From Actinomortierella ambigua (lineage: Eukaryota; Mortierellomycota; Mortierellomycetes; Mortierellales; Mortierellaceae): a stretch of 47,673 bases of DNA. Within the stretch, counting starts at the first letter, position 1; the number at the start of each line of letters is the position of its first letter. The translations under genes were made by a program, and so were the position numbers. The stretch spans positions 1 to 47,673 of the forward strand of contig JAAAJB010000254.1 in the NCBI GenBank assembly GCA_016098155.1. Reading direction: 5' to 3'. The notes under the pieces are model-generated. The model was not told where the DNA came from and did not search any database. It saw nothing but the letters and a program-made list of their open reading frames with translations. Shown here piece by piece: positions 23,804 to 35,354 of this stretch.

Positions 23804-24416
23804 AGGGAAAAAATTTCATCACGTGCTTCTGACGTGTCGGGAGGGCGACAGGTGTTGAAGGGCCAAAGTGAGAATTCATGCGTGGTCTGACCCTTTTTGC
23901 TCCATCTTGCATTTCTCCTCCTCATCCCATTGGTTGTCTTTGGCCTGTTTGCTTGCTTCTCCTGTTGAACAAGGTCAGTGGTTGTTCTCTCAGTCCTTCC
24001 CTCTCTTTTTTTTCTGCTGGTTTGCCTCCTCCCTCCCTCTCTTCCTCCGACCTGTCTGGCTGGATCCGCAGGACACGCGCCTCCTCTCTCATCTCATCTC
24101 TCCTACGTGTCACTTGATCGCGCGAACAACAGTGCACTTGGCAAACTTTTCTGTCATCCAGCCCTCTTTTATAAGCAGCATCAGTCCTTTCATTCTCCTG
24201 CTTTTGTCTTTTTCCATCAAACCTCATCATCTCAACCCTCCTTTCTGCCTGCTCTACGAGTCTTGGCTCCCATCGCGTGTACTGTCGGTTGCCACCCTGG
24301 GGTCCATAGTCCATCGCTTCATCTCGTTTTCTGCACGTGTGCTGATCAGTCTAAACCTTCCTTATACTACCAGAAGTTACCTCCCCATCACGCTACCATA
24401 GAGTCGTCATTCCTAC
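23804..24416. other. Intergenic region and probable SEC24 5' leader
   Basis: These 613 bases are strongly pyrimidine-rich on plus (TCTCTC, CCTCC and TTCC blocks, especially 23990-24060 and 24200-24270). This agrees with the promoter and leader of the following gene. Frames on plus stay open because the sequence is poor in purines, not because it codes. Confidence 0.5.
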
Positions 24417-27400
24417 ATGGCCTACTCGCAACCTCCTACGCCCAGCATGCGCCCTGCTCAGGCACCGCCGCCTCGGCCTGGCGCCAGACCTGCTTACCCT
24501 CAGCAGCAACAGCATCCGGGCCAGCCTTTCCACCAACAGCCGTATCAGCAGCAGCCTGGTCAGCCAGGACAACCAGGACAACCAGGACAACCAGGACAGC
24601 CTTTCCAGCAAGCAGGCAGGCCAATGTCAAGACCTGGCACTCCTGGCGCGCCTGGTGGTGGTCCCATTCCCGGACAGCCTTTAGGATATCGACCGGTGAA
24701 TGGCCCTGGCCCTGTGCCCACCTATGGTCAACCTGGACAACAGCCACCATCACAACAGCAGCTGCAGCAACGGACGCCTCCAGTAGGCATGGTGAGACCT
24801 CACGATCCTAATCAAAACAACGCCATGCGACGACCGTCTCAAGCAGGCACTTCCGTGCCTCAATCGCCCTCAGGTCCTCGCCCACCGATGCCTCCAGGGC
24901 CATATGGTCAGCAGCAACCACAGCATCAGCCTGGCCAGCCATTGCAACGCCCTCCACCAATTGGGGGTGGGATCCAGCGTGCACCCTCGCCCATGATGCG
25001 CCCTCCCATGTCCCAGCCCGGATCGCCTGGCATGCCTCCATACTCATCACCAAAGATCCGTCCATTAACGGCCCAAGTACCTGGCCAGCAGCCCCCAGGA
25101 TCGCCTGCTGTCAAGCCAATGGGCTACAACGCTGGACCACCAGTTTATCAAGGCGCAGCTGGATACGGACAGAGCCCATCGCAGCCTCAAACACCCAAGA
25201 TTCCATCTCAACCGCATCCTGGCCAGCCTTATCAACAGCACCACCAGCAATCATTGTATCAAGGAGCTCCTCAGACGCACGGTGCGCCTGGAATGCCTCC
25301 AGCTCCTTCACCTGCCGCCCAGGGACAGGGACTCGTGAATGCTCCTCCAGTGCCAGGACCGCCAACACCCCATGGAGGAGGCGCACACAAGCCAAAGCGC
25401 GTCTATCCCCAAGGCATGGATGCTTACAGTGACCAATCAGCTGCTCCTGCCAACAGTTATGGCGCCGCGCCTGGCGCTGGATTTACACCCGCAGGTGGTG
25501 CTCAGCCAGCAATGCCCAATGCTGCTGAGCAGGGTCCTCAGTTCTTCGTTCCTGGTGAAAAGCAGCAGCAGCAGCCGGTCCCCGCTTACCAGCAGGGTCT
25601 CCAACCATTGGCAGGCCAGTCGCTCCAGCCAAATGTGAACCAGCTCACGAACCAGATGGCAGGAATGACCATGGGCGCCAATGCCTTTGGATATAACACT
25701 GGACCGCAGGTTTGTGCTTTTCTTGATGCGCGTAAGATGGCTGCAGGTACACATTCAATACATGTTTCACTCACCCTTACCCGTTCATATCATCCACTTT
25801 TTCACTCGACCTTTTAGCTCTCGACGGTGGCGTTGATGGGTTCGGCGCCTCGCATTCAGGATTTGGATGCTGACCCACCAGCTATTCGACTGCCTCCTAA
25901 TGTATGTTGCACCCTTGCCACCATCTTTGATCGGAGTGCCCCTTGGTATACTTTCTACTGACACTGTGAACAACCATCTGATACACCTGTTTAGGCTGCA
26001 ATTACTCAGTCGCCCAACGCCAATAGCCATCCCTCATACAAGCGATCGACTTTGAACGCCGTGCCTGGAACATCGCAGTTGCTTACAAAGTCGAGAATTC
26101 CATTTGGATTGGTGATCACGCCGTACCGTAGCATCAAGGACGGTGATGTACGCAAGAGCCAGACTTTGTACTCTGGTTGGAAAGTCAACAAGATAAAGCT
26201 ATCGACTGACTTGCTGATTCTGATTCAAACTTCCTTCAATTTTGTATCTAGGAGCCGGTCCCTGTTGTCACAGACTCTGTGATTGCTCGCTGCCGTCGCT
26301 GCAGAACATACATCAATCCCTTCGTTACCTTCATCGAGGGTGGCCAACGCTGGAAGTGCAATATGTGCTTCACGGCGAATGAAGGTAAGGAGAATGATAG
26401 GTGAAACAGCCACACTTTAGTTAACTCCATGCCAGGCCACTTTTACTAACAGTCATCGATCCTATGCCAACTCTAGTTCCATCGTCGTTCGACTACGACC
26501 CTCAGACTCAGCAACCCGTGGATCGTTGGCAGCGAAAGGAGCTTAACCATGCCGTCGTGGAATACATTGCTCCTACTGAGTACATGGTGCGCCCGCCCCA
26601 GCCTTTGGTTTACCTGTTTATGATTGACGTGTCGTACCCAGCCATCCAGTCGGGCATGGTTGCAACTGCTGCCACGACCATTCTCGAGTCGCTGGACAGG
26701 ATACCCAATGACGAAGGATGCACTAAGATTGGTATCGTCACCGTTGACAGCTCGATCCATTTTTACAACCTGAACACGTCGTCTGGAGAGCCTCAAATGC
26801 TTGTTGTGTCGGACCTGGAGGATCCCTTCCTGCCCCAGCCTGAAGATCTGCTCTGCAACCTGAGCGAGTGCCGCTCGACCTTGGAGGCATTACTGAACCG
26901 TCTGAATGACATGTTCAAGGATACCCAGAATGTTGGCAATGCCCTTGGACCGGCCCTCCAGTCGGCCTACAAGCTCATCTCGCCGATCGGAGGCAAGATT
27001 CTCTGCTTGCAGGCGAGCCTGCCCAACCTCGAGGCTGGTGCTCTCAAGATGCGTGAGGACCCCAAACTGCTCGGAACAGCCAAAGAGTCGACACTACTCC
27101 AGGCGGCCTCTAACTTTTACAAGACATTCGCAGTCGACTGCTCCAAGTCACAGGTGTGTGTGGACATGTTCCTGTTTGGTTCCCAGTACTCGGATGTGGC
27201 GACGTTGAGTTGCCTGCCTCGTTTCACGGGTGGCAGCACATTCTTCTACCCAGCTTTCACGGCTGCAAAGTCGGAGGACGCGCTCAAATTTGCACACGAG
27301 CTGGCCGAGTTCTTGTCACAACGGATTGCTCTGGAGGCAGTCATGCGAGTTCGCGCGTCGAAGGGCCTGCGGATGTCGGCCTTCTATGGCAACTTTTTTG

Positions 27401-28618
27401 TGCGATCGACAGACCTTTTGTCGCTCCCCAATGTGCCTCGGGACCAATCGTATTCGATCGAGATCAGCTACGAAGACAATCTCACGATTCCTGTGGTGTG
27501 TTTCCAGACAGCACTCTTGCACACATCGTCGTCGGGCGAGCGTCGTATCCGTGTGTTGACTTTGGCGCTCCCAGTCACGAACAGCCTGCACGAGGTGTTC
27601 CAATCGGCCGATCAGGTGGCCATCACGACACTGTTGGCATGCAAGGCTGTCGAGCGTGGCATGAACTCCAAGCTGGACGATGCTCGCGATGCGCTGACGA
27701 ACAAGATGGTGGATCTCCTGGGTGTTTACAAGACGCACATGACGGCAGCCTCGTCGGGCGCGACGCCCAACCTGCAGATCTGCGACAACCTGAAGCTGAT
27801 GCCGTTGTTGATGCTGGGTATGCTGAAGCATGTGGCCTTGCGCGGAGGTTCACAGATTCCTTCGGATCTGCGTTCGTATGCCATGCATCTCTTCTCCACA
27901 TTGCCTTCGCAGTGCTTGATCCCTTACATCCACCCACGCTTCTATGCGTTACATAACATGCCAGCCGATTGTGGCACGATTGGCGACAACGGCATTGTCA
28001 TGCCGCAGGCCATGAACTTGAGCAGCGAGCGTTTGGAGCGCGGCGGTCTGTTTATGCTTGAGGACTCTCAAAACATCTTTTTGTGGATCGGTCGCGATGC
28101 TGTGCCACAGCTGTGCATAGATTTGTTTGGTGTGCCCAACTACGAAAGCATCCGTGGTGGCAAGGTAAGCGATGGAGCATCTTTATATATATATACCGTG
28201 ACATTGACAAGAGTGTTTAATCATATTCTCTAACGCAATCCCTTCTCTCCTCTATTTTTCTCCAATCTTAGACCACACTACCTACGCTGGAGACTGACTT
28301 TAACCAACGCATCAACCTGATCATTGGCAAAACGCGAGAGATGCGTCGCACGGCGTACTATCCGCAGCTGTATGTGATCAAGGAGGACGGTGACCAAGCG
28401 CTTCGTCTCTGGTTCTTGAGCCACTTGATCGAGGATCGCGCGGAGCCCATCATGAGCTACTACCAGTACCTGGGTCACTTGAAGGATCGGGTATGTTATA
28501 ACTGAGATTTGTACAAACTTTTTTCTTTCAACAAGAGCCATAAGAGTTCAGGGGGACATTTTTAACTCATGCTTATGCTTCTCTTGTAAATCAATAGGTC
28601 AACTCGGGATCATTCTAA
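24417..28618 (+). CDS. SEC24: COPII coat cargo adaptor Sec24
   Basis: Sec24 pairs with Sec23 in the inner COPII coat at ER exit sites and selects cargo. Exons are 24417-25709, 25818-25901, 25995-26147, 26252-26384, 26477-28164, 28272-28490 and 28598-28618; every phase matches, for 1196 residues. The N-terminal 430 residues are Pro/Gln/Gly-rich, with a GQP repeat from a 9-base tandem at 24558-24600. Then come the zinc finger (Cys 524, 527, 546, 549), the trunk ([20 protein letters not shown]), the beta-sandwich, the helical domain and a gelsolin-like end ([15 protein letters not shown]). The last exon encodes only VNSGSF. The long disordered N-terminus is normal for Sec24, though longer than in yeast (926 residues). 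Confidence 0.96.
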
Positions 28619-28919
28619 GCAGATCGGCGTCTGAAAAGCGTTTCTCCCAAGACTGGATCTCAACGAGGATGATTGCTGCAGCCTGCCATTTGTTTTGTAT
28701 TGTTTTCTGATTTTTTTTTGGTTTCAGAGTAAATAATAAGACTGTACTGTGTTAAGGAAAGACCACTCACTGTAGATAGAGTCGACGCAATATCTCCCAT
28801 CATCATCCACTTAAGCAAACAGAAAGTATGCTACAGCAGGACGTTGAAGCACCCTTTTTTTGGGAGAAGGATGGAGGGGGGGGGGAGGATGTTGAATATG
28901 AACAGATGCTTGAGACAGG
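28619..28919. other. Convergent 3' intergenic region, SEC24 / F-box-DTW
   Basis: These 301 bases lie between two facing stop codons. They contain an AATAA-type A/T-rich patch at 28730-28740 and a G run at 28878-28887. Terminators or poly(A) sites for both genes should be here. I cannot point to exact sites. Confidence 0.45.
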
Positions 28920-30782
28920 CTACTCTTGCTGCAGTCGTTCATGGTGGATAGTATCCTGGATCTCAATCATCTTGTGCAGCGGGCGCATCAAGTCCTCCAA
29001 CAGTAAGGATGCATTATCCTGCTGTGGAGCCGCAGGGGTGGTGGTGATTTGTTGCTGTTGACTTGACCCAGACGGTTGTGGCGGCGAAGAGGAAGCCCAC
29101 CCAAGGAGAGCGACAGCTTGTCCAACAGCCTCGACTGTGGACGTATATGTTGCCTTTGGTTCCGGCTTGAGGTCATGGTAGATGGAACGTGGTGGCTGTG
29201 GAAAGAGCACGCTGGTGAACTTTTGCAGTCGTGGGTTGAACCGGTAAAGGATCTTGGCATGGGACCAGGAACCGTCCAAAGCAATGATTGTCTTGTAAGG
29301 GTAGGTCGATGGAGGCTCCTGCTGCTGGTCCCCTTGATCGGTGTTGCCTTGATGTGTACAACCATCGCAGAAGAAATGCGATGGGACGCTGGTTTTGTAG
29401 TTTGCGGAGGAGGTAGGCAAAACGGACCCAACCTGTGTACCTGCAAACTCTTGGATGTCAATTGCATCGTGACTCGGGAAGAGCAAGAGTGGCGTGCAAT
29501 TCGGGTCGTCCAAAATCTTGTCCAGTTCTACGAAGACACGAGTCCATAAGAGATGATAAACGGAGTGGATGGCGGTATGTTAGCCGGGTACTGTCAAGCA
29601 AGCACTTTTTTTTTTTTTTAAAAAAAAGGGTGAACGCCATCTACATTGTTTATCCTTACCCGCATGAACGCCCACCGAAAAATCCTTGCCGATGAAGATG
29701 TCGCAAAACCTGAAGCACGTCTTGAGAATGCGGATGGTGCCAATGCTCACTTGACATCGTGGGTGCTGCAGAATCACCACACGGGTCCGACAGTTGCAGT
29801 ACACGTGTTTTGGCAAGGCGGAGCAAATGCACGATCGCATTGGCCGCCAGCACCGCGAGCACTCGTCGCGGATCGGCGCAGCATCTTCGCCCTTCTCCTT
29901 CTGCTCATCCCTCTCCTGGTGGTGGTCGTGGTGGGCGGCTAGTTTCCTGTGGAGAGGGTGATCGATGCGGTTTGGGGTAGCGACCTCTTGAGCCTCCATG
30001 AAACGGCAGTCGCCAAAGTATGTGCGCTTCCAGGACCAAAAGGTGTTTGTCCATAACAAGGGCGTGTACTCGAGCCCTGGATCTAGATTGGCAAACTTGC
30101 GCTTGAAAGCGCGCTGCTCGAACCGGCTGTAAAATCTTTTTGGTGGGGTGGCAGTGGCGGTGGTGGTGTTGGAGGGAGTGATATCTGTGATAGTAGTGGT
30201 TGTCGTAGGGAAGGACGAAAGCCGTTGCTTCTTTGCATCACGATCGTCACCATGGTCGCGGTCGCGCACCCCATCGTCGATGCTCTCCTCTGTACTTTGG
30301 ATATCTAGAGCATTGAGGCCATTCTCCTTTGAAGATCGCGGCTGAGAATCGCCCGCAACCTTTCGTTGATGGCCCCGCTGCACGCGTACTAGCTCAAGCT
30401 TCTTGGGGTCCGTCTGAGGCCAATGGCGATTGGGGAACCTGGAGAGCGTTAAAGGTTGCCAGAGCTGGTTGGCCGACGCAATGTGGTTGAGGCGCTTCGA
30501 GCAACAACACAGACGGCATAGTGTCCGTGCGACCGGGCCTGCAAGATTGGTCTTGCGGCCGGTCTTCCTGGATGCCTTCTTCTTCTTGGAGGCTGTTGAA
30601 GGTATGACAGAGTCGTTGCATGTTGGTGGCGCTGGGTGATCAGTTCCCGACACTGCTAAAAGCGAGGGCGCAGAGGTAGCCATGAACACGTCTGCCTGAT
30701 CGCAGAGCTCTTCAGAGTAAAAGTCCTCATTGAGAAGGTAGGAGAAAATCCGAAGAAGGATCTTGTCTGGGAGATTATTCAT
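28920..30782 (-). CDS. F-box plus DTW-domain protein (putative tRNA acp3U transferase)
   Basis: DTW (TDD) enzymes such as human DTWD1/2 and bacterial TapT move the 3-amino-3-carboxypropyl group of SAM onto uridine in tRNA. Exons on minus are 30782-29660 and 29527-28920, joined within a Glu codon, for 576 residues. The N-terminus is an F-box (NLPDKILLRIFSYLL, then CSKRLNHIASANQLWQPL). After about 200 low-complexity residues comes the Cys cluster CSRCWRPMRSCIC (308-320), then CRTRVVILQHPRCQ and FIGKDF. Next are HAELDKILDD, LLLFPSHDA, and DGSW at 459-462 where most family members have DGTW. The Met at 30782 is the first in-frame ATG; the frame stays open a little further upstream, so a short 5' exon is possible. 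It lies 142 bases downstream of SmD1 on the same strand. Confidence 0.85.
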
Positions 30783-30924
30783 TGGTTGTTCATTGACATC
30801 AGATTTCGCCAAGCTACCTTTCTACTGCAACAAGGAGGGGGCATGACAAAAAGTAGTGTGGCTGAGGTTTGAAAGGGAGAAAATTGGGTGTTGTATTCGC
30901 AAGAAAACCATCCTACTCAAACGT

Positions 30925-31928
30925 TTAGGGACGGCCACCACGGCCGCCACGACCACCGCGACCTCCTCGTCCACGACCACGACCACGGCCACGACCAGGC
31001 GGTGCTGCGGCAGGCTTTTTCTTGGATTTTGCTTTAGGCGAGTCGTCCATCAATAATGTGTCGAGAGGAAGAGCCTCTGGGAGGATGAAGTAACGAATGT
31101 TGTTGCCACGGATGCTAAGAGAGTCCAGAGACACGGGGTCTTTGTTCTTGACCGTCATCTTGACTGACCGCAGATGGGTATTCATGCTCATATCAACCCC
31201 TATGTTCATTTTTTTTGCCAGATGTGAAAATGAGAGGTAGAAAAGTTAGATAATAGTATCATCCCAGTGACAATTCCATACTAGCTACACTGTCCCTAGT
31301 CCTCATCATGCTAAAAAAGAAATAAAAAAGGCGTACCCGTCACCGTGCCATGAACGACCGTGCCATTCTTGAGCTCGACCGTCACGGTCTCGGTGTTCAA
31401 CTTCATAAGAAAACTATTCAAATAGGCAATGGCAAATATGTTAGTAAAAGGGAACTGATCCGTTGTCTTTGGGCAATGTGAGTGTTCATAGGAAAACGGG
31501 CGTGTGTGTAGTTGAGGAGCTCGATCTTGGGAAAACACGCGCAATCAGGATCGTCGCCCCCCCCCCAACAAGGCAACAAAACAAGGGAGGGCAGAGCCAA
31601 GTCCAAAGTAAATATCCTGAGTACCGATATGACAAGGACGCGACATGCTCTGACATTATGATAAGACGCTCCAATACCACAAAGCCTCTATTTGTCCATC
31701 TGACAGCACATCAATGTCCCATAGAGAACCACAGCTCTAGTCCTAGCTTGTTGGCACCACATATGCTTTCTTGCTGAGGTCCTCAAGAATATGTCCCGAT
31801 CAGATGAATACAGAGTCCCATGGTGCTGGTCATGCTGGGTGATTGTTCTCTCTCCATGTGCATCGGCGGCAGATGGATTGATAATCCGATGGATGGGCGA
31901 GAGGGTAAGCATACCGAACTAGCTTCAT
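30925..31928 (-). CDS. SMD1: Small nuclear ribonucleoprotein SmD1
   Basis: SmD1 is one of seven Sm proteins that form the ring on U1, U2, U4 and U5 snRNAs. Exons on minus are 31928-31915 (14 bases, coding MKLV and part of Arg), 31413-31337 and 31199-30925; phases match for 121 residues (human 119). Sm1 is seen in [17 protein letters not shown] and [14 protein letters not shown], and Sm2 in [20 protein letters not shown]. The tail is a GRG/GGRGG repeat, the substrate for arginine methylation in animals. Intron 1 is 501 bases, unusually long here, and separates a 14-base first exon from the rest. Confidence 0.97.
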
Positions 31929-34320
31929 GTTGGTCGTGTGTTTCTTCTTGTCCTGGTAGCGAGCATGGAGGGGTCCTTCGCTTCATGTCGTCTAAAAACT
32001 TTACCCACCGTCACTGTGATAGGGCGTAAATTAGGTCTAGAATTCCACTTTTGGATGCGCGCAAGGTCTGTCACCGAAACGATTTCACGCTCTTACTGTG
32101 CTGGCCTACATGGTTGTAGGAGGGCTATTTGTGTTTGGGCATCCGTCCCTTCGTTTTGGCGCTGAATCGCTACCGGTTACCGTGTCCCCGAGGCTTCCAT
32201 GTTGCTATCGGGGCGTAAGGTGCTACTATCGTACGAGTAGGAGCTGCCGCCTTTTCTTGCCATGGATGTGACCCATCGAGCGGAGTGGGCTAGAGGTAGA
32301 GCGGATATCCAAAGTCATCTACTGACTGTACCACGCTACCCAACTTGTGAGGCGCCATTTTGTGTCTATGGCCCTGCTTCTTGCAATGGTGAGAATGAAA
32401 GGCCATATGGCCAACATCCTATTCTATCCTCTAGGGCGTCTCACCGGTGTTTAAAACTTGTTCTCCTCTATCGTGAGCATCAATGATCCTCGCCTAGAGA
32501 GAAACAAGGGCAGTTTGGGCAGTTGAACTCAAGAGCTGCTTTGTTCCCAGAAGACTGGCTTGTGGTGTCAGCTGCATGGAAATCGAACCCATCGAACGAG
32601 GTGTTGCCAGTTTGTTGTATGGATTTAGATGATCATCATGGTGATGGTGAATGTAATCCAATATGAGTGGTGATCGCCCAACAAGCCAAGGAGTCGATAG
32701 CTGAATGTCCTGGATCGTTGAATGTCTATCTACGCCACTTGAAAACTCGCATAGCCCTCACATATTGCTCCTCTTTAGGTCGATACAAGAATATATGGGT
32801 GTAGTATCAAAGGATCGCTTCCAGGCATGGAGGCCTGTGATAGAATCACATATCGACTAGGAAAGCGTCGATGACCGCCGGTAATCCCCCCCTCCTCCGC
32901 TTGGTTGCAGATATCTCCTCACGACGATGAGCAATGATCCTTGGCGGCAAGCGAAAGCGGTTGGGGGAGGGGTCAGTAAGGACGATAAGACCATGGTATG
33001 ACTCCAGCGTAGTGGCTATATTAGTCAGATATGCACAATCAAGTGTTCCATGCCCAGAATACTTGCGAAAATAGATTGGAGTGCGGGATGTTATCATTGA
33101 GAATGAACCTTGATGAATGCAGCCCACCCGACTGGACTAGGCTGAAAAAAAAAAGAGAAGCAGCATTCACGGTGGTGGAGTGGTTAGTTGCAGAAGTTTA
33201 AGAGTTGATCTCTCATCACTTGCAATGAGTCTCGACAGGGAATCGAGGTCTACCATTTTTTTTCTTCATAATAGCAGACATTCGTCGCAAGAGGACGATA
33301 TGCTAAGAGTTGGCATTTGATACCAGCACACTCGCTGAAGGTTGCTTTGGTGTTCATCGGGGCAGCACCCTTTTTCTCAACTGTAGTTGCCTAGATGGGC
33401 CTAGCGTGCAACAAAAAAAAAAAAAAAACGAGGGGAGAATTGACGTCGTTGGAAAGGCGTGGCTGCGAGCAATTTTTTGCTGTGGTCACACAGCTGCGTG
33501 GAGCAGTGTCAGATGTGAGCAGAAAGAAGACATGACTAATACGGTTAGTCCATAGGAGCGACTTTTAGAATAGAAGGAGACCATGAATGTCGAGACTTTT
33601 GGCAAGGGATGGACCGTGAGAGGCAAGGGATGGTGTTGCTACGTAGCAGGCTATTCGCTGTGGGGCAGCAACTTGAAGTATTGCGCCCCCCCCTCTCCCT
33701 CCTCCGAATAGGAAAGGACCTCCACTAGTAGTGAGGTTCCGAGGAAGGAGGCGGCGAGACATAGCAACGGTGAGGGCACCTCCGTGAGACCGGGCTTTGA
33801 GGCCCATGCTCGGTCGAGGCTATGCGGCACACCCTTCCGCTAGACGATACCTCAACCCGCTAGAAGAACATTGAGAGAGGTTTGAGAGGCAGGATCGAGT
33901 CCAGACTTGTTCAACTGTAGGAGAAAATCACGTAGCGTTTGCGTCTGTTGGCCCGATCTCTCCCTCCGAACGAGCTGAGGAGAAGAAAGATGAGGGCGAG
34001 CAGGGAATGGGAAAGCAACAGTGGACAACAAAGGGCTGAGGGCTGCGTATGGCGCGGTCAGGGCAGGGGAATGAGACCACCCACGTACATGCCTCGTGGG
34101 GTTTTAGAGCTATGACAACAGACAAAGGAGCAAAGAGGGAGAGGTCCAATGCTCACGCGGTTGCATGGTGCGTGCCACTGTGGTTGATCTTTTTTTTTTC
34201 CGTCGACCTGAGGGAGGCGTACAGCGTTTGCGTAGCAAATAGGATAGAATGTTCATTCTCCTTTTGCACAAACACGAATAGATAGGAGATGGGATCGCCA
34301 CGAGATGGAGTACAGTGTGA

Positions 34321-34341
34321 AGAGGGAAGGAGAGAGAGAGG

Positions 34342-34381
<40 letters not shown>

Positions 34382-34440
34382 AAGAGAGAGAGAGATAGAG
34401 AGAGAAAGAGAGAGGGAGAGAACGAGAGAGACAGAGAGAG
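34321..34440. repeat. GA microsatellite tract
   Basis: About 120 bases on plus are almost wholly purine, mostly (GA)n with GGA and AAG interruptions. An open frame on the minus strand across it reads as Ser/Leu repeats and is an artefact of the repeat. It lies about 0.9-1.0 kb upstream of the histidine kinase start. Confidence 0.95.
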
Positions 34441-34724
34441 TATCATTCCCAAGGGATGAAGGGACATAGCCAAGCTCGACCTAGGCAGGCTTGATTCATG
34501 GCTGTTTTTCTCTGTTTCTTACCATTGACCTTTCCCAATGTACCTCCGCTGCTGGACCCATCCCATCGACGTTAGCGCATTTTTTTTTTTTTTTTTTTTG
34601 TTTTCGGGAGGGGAAGGGGAAAGAGAAAAAGCTTGGGTTTGGATAGGGCAAGAGAGAGAGTGAGAGAGGGACTAAAGAGAGAGTGGGAGAAGAAGAGAGA
34701 AGAGAAGAGAGAGCTCTTGTTTTT

Positions 34725-34990
34725 TCTTCTTTCCCTCCCTCCCTTCCCTTCTTTCCTTCTTTCCTTCTACCTCTCTCTCTCTACACTTGCCTACCTTTTC
34801 CTTCCTTCCTTCCTTCTCTGCTTCCATTACTCATTGGCCCACACATCCTTCCACCTGGACATTGTCACTCTCTCACTCTCACTCACTCTCACTCTCACTC
34901 TCACTCTCTTCCTCCCTCTCTCTCTCTTCTCCCTCATTCTCCTCTTCTCACCCGATATTACCTCCATTCTCATTCTCTCCGTATCCTTCT
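34725..34990. repeat. CT-rich low-complexity tract with TCACTC repeats
   Basis: This long pyrimidine tract on plus includes TTCCTTCC units (34735-34820) and a CTCACTCTCACT tandem (34865-34912). It is complementary in character to the GA tract some 300 bases upstream. It probably lies in the kinase promoter or leader. Confidence 0.85.
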
Positions 34991-35354
34991 CTCTGCATCT
35001 GATTAAAGCAATCGGCGACAACCCACCCCTCCTCCACTCACGTCTCTCTTCTAATCCCACGATTCCCTTCATACTCGACTTGTATAGTCGCTTGCCCTTC
35101 CTGCATTCTCGCCCACCGCCTCACCCACCCTTTGTACTCATCATACCACTTTATTGTGTCTGTGTCTGCTGTGTGCGTGTTGTGCCTGGCCAACTTGACC
35201 TTCCTTCGACACAATTCCATGCGCGCTTGCCTACATTCGGGGCTGGTTGTTCACTTCTACCCATTTCACCCAAAGCCCACTACCATCGTGCTTATTGCCC
35301 CTCACCACTCTTCAATTGTCTCTCGCTGACCTGCTTGGCTTCCCTCTTTGTCCG

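Larger units (their letters stand above)
31929..35354. other. Long region without a supported gene
   Basis: About 3.4 kb lie between the divergent starts of SmD1 and the histidine kinase. Short open frames exist on both strands (for example minus 32846-33127, which would give 93 residues with no recognisable motif). None shows a family signature or splices into a longer product. Simple-sequence tracts occupy the right third. The last few hundred bases before 35355 are CT-rich and are probably the 5' leader and promoter of the kinase gene. I see no terminal inverted repeats or transposase remnants. Confidence 0.45.

Noticed and set aside
27156..27956. 266-codon open frame in a second plus-strand frame inside SEC24
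   Set aside because: The SEC24 frame across the same bases shows clear trunk and helical-domain motifs; the second frame has the odd composition of a shadow frame.
32578..32590. Good minus-strand B-box (GGGTTCGATTTCC) with a pairing T-arm
   Set aside because: No A-box, D-arm or matching 5' acceptor strand is found at the right distance.
33166..33262. tRNA-like segment (GGTGGAGTGGTTAG ... GGTCTACC followed by a T run)
   Set aside because: Six acceptor pairs can be drawn, but the T-arm does not pair and the B-box is poor. It does not fold into a tRNA.
34101..34114. Fourteen bases identical to the start of a type II CRISPR repeat (GTTTTAGAGCTATG)
   Set aside because: It occurs once, the match stops after 14 bases, there are no spacers, repeats or cas genes, and the context is eukaryotic. 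Chance match.
34153..34473. Minus-strand frame rich in Ser-Leu repeats
   Set aside because: It is a translation of the GA/CT microsatellite, not a gene.
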